Under the pieces are notes generated by a model that saw only the letters and a list, made by a program, of their open reading frames with translations, was not told the origin of the DNA and did not search any database. A stretch of DNA of 64,000 nt. Origin: Eucommia ulmoides. Its lineage: Eukaryota; Streptophyta; Magnoliopsida; Garryales; Eucommiaceae. Numbering within the stretch: the first letter of the stretch is position 1; each line of letters starts with the position of its first letter. Both the position numbers and the translations under genes were made by a program. The stretch covers positions 14,471,910-14,535,909 of the forward strand of contig CM028329.1 in assembly GCA_016647705.1 (NCBI GenBank). The letters are read 5' to 3'. Positions 58,829-64,000 of this stretch are shown here, in pieces.

Positions 58829-60330
58829 CGCCGGAATCACCCTTACTGAATCAAATTATGATATATGGTCTCAATTGATAAAAATAAAAATTATTGAAGG
58901 GATGAGATCTCATACATTTATGGCAAGACTAAGCCACCTACAAAATCTGATGAAGGCTATGAAAAATGGTATGCTGAAAATCAAAAGGTCAAACAATGAC
59001 TATTAATGTCTATATCTCTAGATATTATGGGGCATGATTTACGCTTACTTACTGCCTACGACATCAGGACTGCCTTGTCCATAGTATTCTATGATAGAAG
59101 TAATAAGTTGCAGCTCTTTACTCTGAATCATAAGGCCTTTTCTGAAAGACAAAAGGGGTAAATCCTCTTTGTGTATTATGGAGAATTGACGGAAATCTTC
59201 TAAGAGTTGGACCATCGTGATAAGGTGGTTATGAAAGATCCAGATAATGTCAAATCCCACCATTAGTCTATTGAACGTTTAAGAGGTCATATTTTTCTCA
59301 CTGGATTGGATGAGGTATTTGATTCAATCCAACGTGAGATTTTGCAAAGTAACCCAGTACAACCTAGAAGAATGTTACTCATTAGTTCGATGGGAGGAGG
59401 TACATAGTCTCACCTTGAAAGGTGAATCTGGAGCATCTGAACCTAGTGCCATGGTGGCTCGAAATTGATCTAATCTGGGTCAACGAGATCAAGCACAACC
59501 CAACACTAGTAGATCAACCAATAGTGTTGACAAGTTATCATATAAATGCACTCATTGTAATAAGTTTGGTCATATCAAAAGTTATTGTTTTGAACTGGTG
59601 GGTTATCCAGAATGGTGGGGTCCTAGTCAGAGGAAGAAAAATCACCAAAAGCTTTCAACTACAGCTGTTGTTCAAACAAAAACGGTAGATGAAATTACTG
59701 ATAACACCTCAGTATTGGTAATAGTTGCAGACAATGGTGGTAAGGTTTTAAATATTTCAATACCTATTTTAAATAATGCATAGATAATTGATTCTGGTGC
59801 AACAGATCACATGACATATGATTCTAGACAAGTCTCACCACTCAATCACTCCACTCAAAAATTTGTCTTTACTGCAAATGGAACTTCAACCCCAGTTTTG
59901 GGGAAAGATCTTTGACTCTCACCAATACATTAAATTTGAAGTTTGTCTTAGCCGTTCCATCTTTAGATTATAACCTTTTGTCAGTTTTTCAAATAACCAC
60001 TACTTTATCTCATATCGTAATTTTTTTGCCTGATTTTTGTGTGTTTAAGGACATCAAACCAAGACGATGATTGGTTGTGGTATTAGACGGGGGAAGTTGT
60101 ATTACTTGGACTTGGAATCAAAAGGTACCGAAAGCCTACAACCAGCTCTGGCAGTAAATAGTTCTGTAAATAAAAAAATGAAAGAAATATGGTTATGGCG
60201 TTGCCAGTCTGGACATGCATCCTTTGGATATCTCAAAAGATTATTTCTCAATTTATTTATAGAAGTTGATGTTTCCAGTTTTCAATGTGATACTTGTGAA
60301 ATTGTAAAAAGCCATCGTGTCAAAGATTCT
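58829..60330 (+). pseudogene. Ty1/copia gag-protease-GAG_pre-integrase remnant, truncated
   Basis: Plus-strand pieces, in order: SNYDIWSQLIKIKI, then (after a frame change near 58,900) SYIYGKTKPPTKSDEGYEKW and YAENQKVKQ, the UBN2-type gag; a CCHC zinc knuckle CTHCNKFGHIKSYC (59,547-59,588); the protease active site IIDSGATDHMT (59,784-59,816); then GCGIRRGKLYYLDLESKG and WLWRCQSGHASFGYLKRLFL with CDTCEIVKSHRV, the GAG_pre-integrase zinc region (up to 60,321). At least seven stops or shifts interrupt it. The integrase core, reverse transcriptase and RNase H are missing; the sequence passes into a CT/AT microsatellite instead. In the zinc region WHRRLGH has become WRCQSGH. No LTRs were found at either side. 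Family recognition is strong. Confidence 0.92.
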
Positions 60331-60335
60331 CAAAT

Positions 60336-60336
60336 T

Positions 60337-60393
<57 letters not shown>
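60336..60393. repeat. (CT)n(AT)n microsatellite
   Basis: CT units then AT units. It marks the point where the copia coding similarity ends. Confidence 0.95.
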
Positions 60394-61464
60394 CTTAGAA
60401 TTATAATTTTAAATAAACATATTTAAATGGTGAAAGAAAATTTAATATATAAATTCTAAATTTAAATTGGTAATTTTTAATATTTTCGTTGACTAATAAA
60501 TATTGTTAACAATTAATTAATATTTTTATGTAGATAAAACTATTAATTATGAAAGTTTTGTAATTACTGTCACAATAATTTCTGTATAGTTAATATTGTA
60601 TTAAGAAAAATAGAGCCTTTAATTTTAATAAATTTTGTAATAAAAAAATTGGGAATAGAAAAAATTGTATTTTAGTGTCACGCATTTTATGTCACATTAT
60701 ATTTATAAGTTAAATTCTTAATTTAGGCCTTATCGTTATTAGGTTCACATGCTATGCCGACTACGGCAATATTTCGACGATAGCCTAATAGCAGCGCAAT
60801 TTTTGAACTGAGTGTATTGTCTTCTATGTAAATTGCTAAATTATATTTTCGTAGTAAAATGTGAAAAGAAAATATTTATTAAAATGAATTATTTCATAAC
60901 ATTAAATGGAGCAAGTAAATGGTTAAATGTGGAAAGTGATTTTTATTCTTATCCGACTATGCCATAGTATGGTCATACAGGAGGGCATGTCTTGTGAGAT
61001 GTTGTTGGTCCTAACAGGAGTGCATGTCCTATAGGACTTCGTGTTGTGGCCTGACAGGAGGGCAAGTGGTTGTTATATTTGTTATTGTTGTTGTTAATGA
61101 TGATGATTATCATCCTGATATAGTAGTTCATACCATGTGTTGGCTCCTACCATTGGAGATATTGAATGACCTTAACAGTGATTGCAATATTAGATTGTAT
61201 AGTTGTACAAGTTATGGTACCGTTATAACTCCCGATCGTAAGGTGAAACAGTCCTATGGTTAGTCGGAAAGTATGTTCTGGTAGTTTATTATATAAAAGT
61301 GATTCAATTAGTTGATTTATATTCAATTATTATACCTTGATGATATTGGTGAATTTCATTATTATTCAGTGTGATTATATTCTATTTTGGAAAGTGGATT
61401 CGAACAAATATAATTGATTCATAAATTATTTTTAAATTACAAAGACAGTACCCCAATAAAATAT
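60394..61464. other. AT-rich non-coding stretch
   Basis: 60,975-61,075 contains three ACAGGAGKGCATGT-type repeats. The frame at 61,024-61,263 is not recognisable. Confidence 0.5.
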
Positions 61465-61518
61465 TTTATCTCAAGTACCTCAACCAGAGACGGGCCCACT
61501 ACTGGCGCTAGATAGAGT
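61465..61518 (-). repeat. Right arm of the long-range inverted repeat
   Basis: TTTTATCTCAAGTACCTCAA continuing to CTACTGGCGCTAGATAGAGT is inverse to 56,914-56,967. Element C begins immediately at this point. Confidence 0.75.
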
Positions 61519-62932
61519 GATGAGTGGTTTATTTACCAACAAATCAAGTACTTTTAGATTCATATATTTGTGTGTTTTCAATCACTTTAGTTGTTTTAAT
61601 ATGTTTTTGTGTTGTTTGGTAGGTTTTTGAATAAAATGGTGAAAAGGTGCAAAATTGATACAGGTGCAATAACTTCAAGGCCATTTTTTACAATGATTCG
61701 ATTCGATTTTTGACAAACTCAAAACATGGAAGTTGTATATCTTTATCTTAGTTTTCCATAGGTTTTTGAACTACCTTTATCGGAGTTCGGACGAGAAAGT
61801 AACAACCAAAACAAAAAAATAATGTCACCGCTACAGTGGTGATACACCGCTACGGCGGTCAAAATGCAGAGAGTTGCCAAAATCTCTGTATTTCTACCAC
61901 CACAGAGGTGATCCCACTGTCACGGTGGTATGGTACCAGTTGTAAAGTGTTTTTCTTGATATTTTGGGATATTTTGCACCCCTTATCTTGATCCCTTCAT
62001 CCCCAATTGATCCAAGAACACTAAGGGCATGTTTTTTGGGAGATTTTAGTGCTCTCAACCAAAACCAAAGGAGAAGAACATAAATTAAAAAAGGAGAAAC
62101 ACCCTCGGAGTGGTTTTATCGTAGGATCTTCGAATAACGGCTAAGTTCCTTCGTTTCTTTCTTTATTTCTTAACTTTGGCAGTATGTTTGAGCATGTTTA
62201 GCTCGTTTGTTATTGTATATATGGTTATGGTCATTGGCTAAACATGGATTATCTTTGGGATTAATATAATTTATGAAAATGTCGTTTATTTGAATTGTGT
62301 TTCTTTAACAATTATTCTTCACTATTCGATTGTGTTTACCGTTCTTGTATTTTCATTATATGTTTGTTTAGATATATTAAGAAATCGGGGTTTGACACTC
62401 AGGAGAGGTAACTCCGAATTTGAACTAGGGTTTAAATACAACGCGACAATCTAATGACCCGGGAGGGCATCAGAAAATGTGCAATTCATGATGTTGGGAC
62501 GAGACTCATGTGACTATGTGTTCTAAAAAATGTTAGAGGGGAACTTCAGCGTTAACGCAAAGTCACATATTCATTCACTTTACACTCGGGAGAGGGAGCG
62601 AATAAGTTTACGATACTGAGATTGTTAGATAGGTTGAATACCATTATTATAAACTAAATGAAACCAAACACGTATTTGTAAACGAAGTTAATCTCTAGAT
62701 AATCTATTCTCCTAAACATCTCTTAGTAGTATTATAATATAATTAGTTTAATTAGTTTAGTTTATTAGTAATTATTATAAAAAACTACAATTTATGTCGC
62801 CTAGATAAAGTCCGGTTATGACAAACATAGTACTCAACGACAATCTAATCCAATCCCTATGGGTACGACACCTATATTAAAACTTGACTCGCACACTTGC
62901 AGTGAAAGTAGCGACGTGAAATTCCGCTACCA
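61518..62932 (+). repeat. Element C, 5' LTR
   Basis: 1,415 bp, starting TGATGAGTGGTTTATTTACC and ending TTCCGCTACCA. It corresponds to the element A and B LTRs read from the same end (TGATRAGTGRG, then ACCAACAAATYAAGTACTT). GC-rich dyads (CACCGCTACGGCGGTC, CCACTGTCACGGTGG) lie at 61,822-61,932. Confidence 0.82.
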
Positions 62933-62938
62933 AGTTTC

Positions 62939-62956
62939 TGGCGCTGTTTCCAGGGA
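62939..62956 (+). other. Element C primer-binding site, degenerate tRNA-Asp type
   Basis: TGGCGCTGTTTCCAGGGA, against TGGCGCCGTTGCCGGGGA expected; three or four changes indicate decay. Confidence 0.75.
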
Positions 62957-63078
62957 TTGTGTTTTAGATTATTGTTGATATTGTGAGTAAATGACCTAAT
63001 TTTAATTTAGGCATTTCTTTTATATACAATTTTTTGTTTTGTAGTTTTGTTTTTATTTCTCATGTAGGGTACTTGACG

Positions 63079-64000
63079 ATGGTAGATCAACAAGTGCTTT
63101 TGTATTTCTTTCAACAAGATTCCAGGCCGTTTTATTGTTCTTAGGATCGTTACAACTAGCTGTTATTCCGGTTCCCGAATCATGGTTTCCCGAGGGAGTG
63201 TCAACTTCTCAATTTTCTCGACGGGTTACAAGTCGCAACTAGAACATGGGTAGAATGAGGAAATGTTACCTCTTTTTTGTATGACCTAACTGCGAACGAA
63301 GCTATTTGGTCATTGGAGGAATTAGCGACATTTGATTATCAATGTTGGAATTATTCAATAAGCTACCAAAGCTTGAGGGATAGTTTCACCACCACGGCAC
63401 CATTGATTGACAATCCGATTCAAGATGTGGAGTCTTTCCCCCTGGAGGAAATGTTAGCTGAATTTATAGGGGAGACTCAAGCATTTTGGAAGGAAATGAA
63501 TGACAGGATCAATGAGCACGAGAATTATCTTGACAAAATTGAGACGGTTTGTGCTGAGATTAATGCAACCGTAATGTCTATTCAGACGCAAATCGATCAA
63601 CTTATCTGCTTCGATAAGACCGAGTCAGAAATAGTGGCACTGAGAGACACAAACGCCACATTCAGTGAAAGCCACCGCGAGGAACCGAAAACGAACGGAA
63701 TAAGCTTGAGAGAGTTCAACTATGCTTATCCGAATGAGACGGGAACCTAAGCATGGATCGACGATTGTGATTCTTCACCATTGGAGATCCAAATTGCGAT
63801 GCCACCACCTATCCAAAACGATCATATCTACGAGGATCCGATATGGCTCACTTGTCTTTCGCCGCCATTAGCAACGTTCTTTCATGTCCACCAAGTTCAT
63901 GAGCCGGTGGAGAGTCTTGTTGAAAGCTCGAGCCGTTCAGAGCCAAATCTCTCTAGTCTTGAGGGCGTACTGAACCAAGACCCATATGTGGTGTTGTACA
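63079..64000 (+). pseudogene. Element C gag-like gene, partial
   Basis: Begins MVDQQVLLYFFQQDSRPFYC, then with stops LLFRFPNHGFPRECQLLNFL and DGLQVATRTWVE. From 63,277 to 63,750 it is open: YDLTANEAIWSLEELATFDY, LEEMLAEFIGETQAFWKEMN, DRINEHENYLDKIETVCAEI, ALRDTNATFSE. After a stop, PPPIQNDHIYEDPIWLTC and LNQDPYVVLY run to the window edge. It aligns with the frames of elements A and B along its whole length, without the 459-bp duplication. At least four stops make it inactive. Confidence 0.82.

Larger units (their letters stand above)
61518..64000 (+). mobile_element. Element C: plus-strand member of the gag-only LTR family, cut by the window end
   Basis: A 5' LTR (61,518-62,932), a primer site (62,939-62,956) and the gag-like frame follow in order, then the window ends. 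It is in opposite orientation to elements A and B. Whether it has pol further on cannot be told. Confidence 0.85.

Overview
This window looks like nuclear DNA of a flowering plant, most likely a eudicot. It is AT-rich, has long introns with GT..AG borders, and holds plant-type retroelements: LTRs, tRNA-derived primer sites, Ty1/copia and Ty3/gypsy protein remnants, fold-back elements and many microsatellites. I see one intact protein gene; almost everything else is transposon-derived or unrecognised. I cannot name the species.

Layout. 1-2.0 kb: a possible last exon of an upstream gene, then a terminal-inverted-repeat (TIR) element carrying a broken fragment of S-adenosylmethionine decarboxylase (SAMDC). 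2.0-8.8 kb: AT-rich non-coding DNA with a perfect hairpin and about 190-bp tandem repeats. 8.8-10.2 kb: a copia-type LTR with primer-binding site, minus strand. 10.83-15.02 kb: a three-exon gene for a plant intracellular Ras-group-related leucine-rich-repeat protein (PIRL), 347 aa, plus strand. 15.3-22.2 kb: a MITE-like element, an LTR remnant with six 79-bp repeats, a decayed copia remnant, and the C-terminal end of a Ty3/gypsy polyprotein (minus strand, two in-frame stops).

25.7-49.4 kb reads best as one old, large Ty3/gypsy element of Tat/Ogre type on the minus strand. It has two related LTRs of about 3.1-3.5 kb, a polypurine tract beside the 25.7-29.2 kb LTR, and near-matching 5-bp flanks. 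Its 3' non-coding part (29.2-32.5 kb) is packed with two families of degenerate hairpin motifs and several minisatellites. Nested in it is a complete gag-only LTR element (element A, 33,969-40,462, minus) with a 5-bp target-site duplication. Part of a second member lies beside it (element B, about 43,045-45,904, minus). A third member (element C) starts at 61,518 on the plus strand and runs off the window end. All three use a tRNA-Asp-type primer site and encode the same unusual gag-like protein; where the internal region is complete (A), there is no pol.

49.4-61.5 kb: fold-back and TIR elements, AT/GT microsatellites, and a copia gag-protease remnant (58.8-60.3 kb) cut off at a CT/AT microsatellite. 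A diverged 53-bp inverted repeat flanks that stretch.

Apart from the PIRL gene, no gene set works together here. The window is nested, decaying repeats around one conserved gene. The most unusual features are the two hairpin-motif families, the gag-only LTR family with its 459-bp in-frame gag duplication and variable GC-rich dyads in the LTR, and the SAMDC fragment inside a TIR element.
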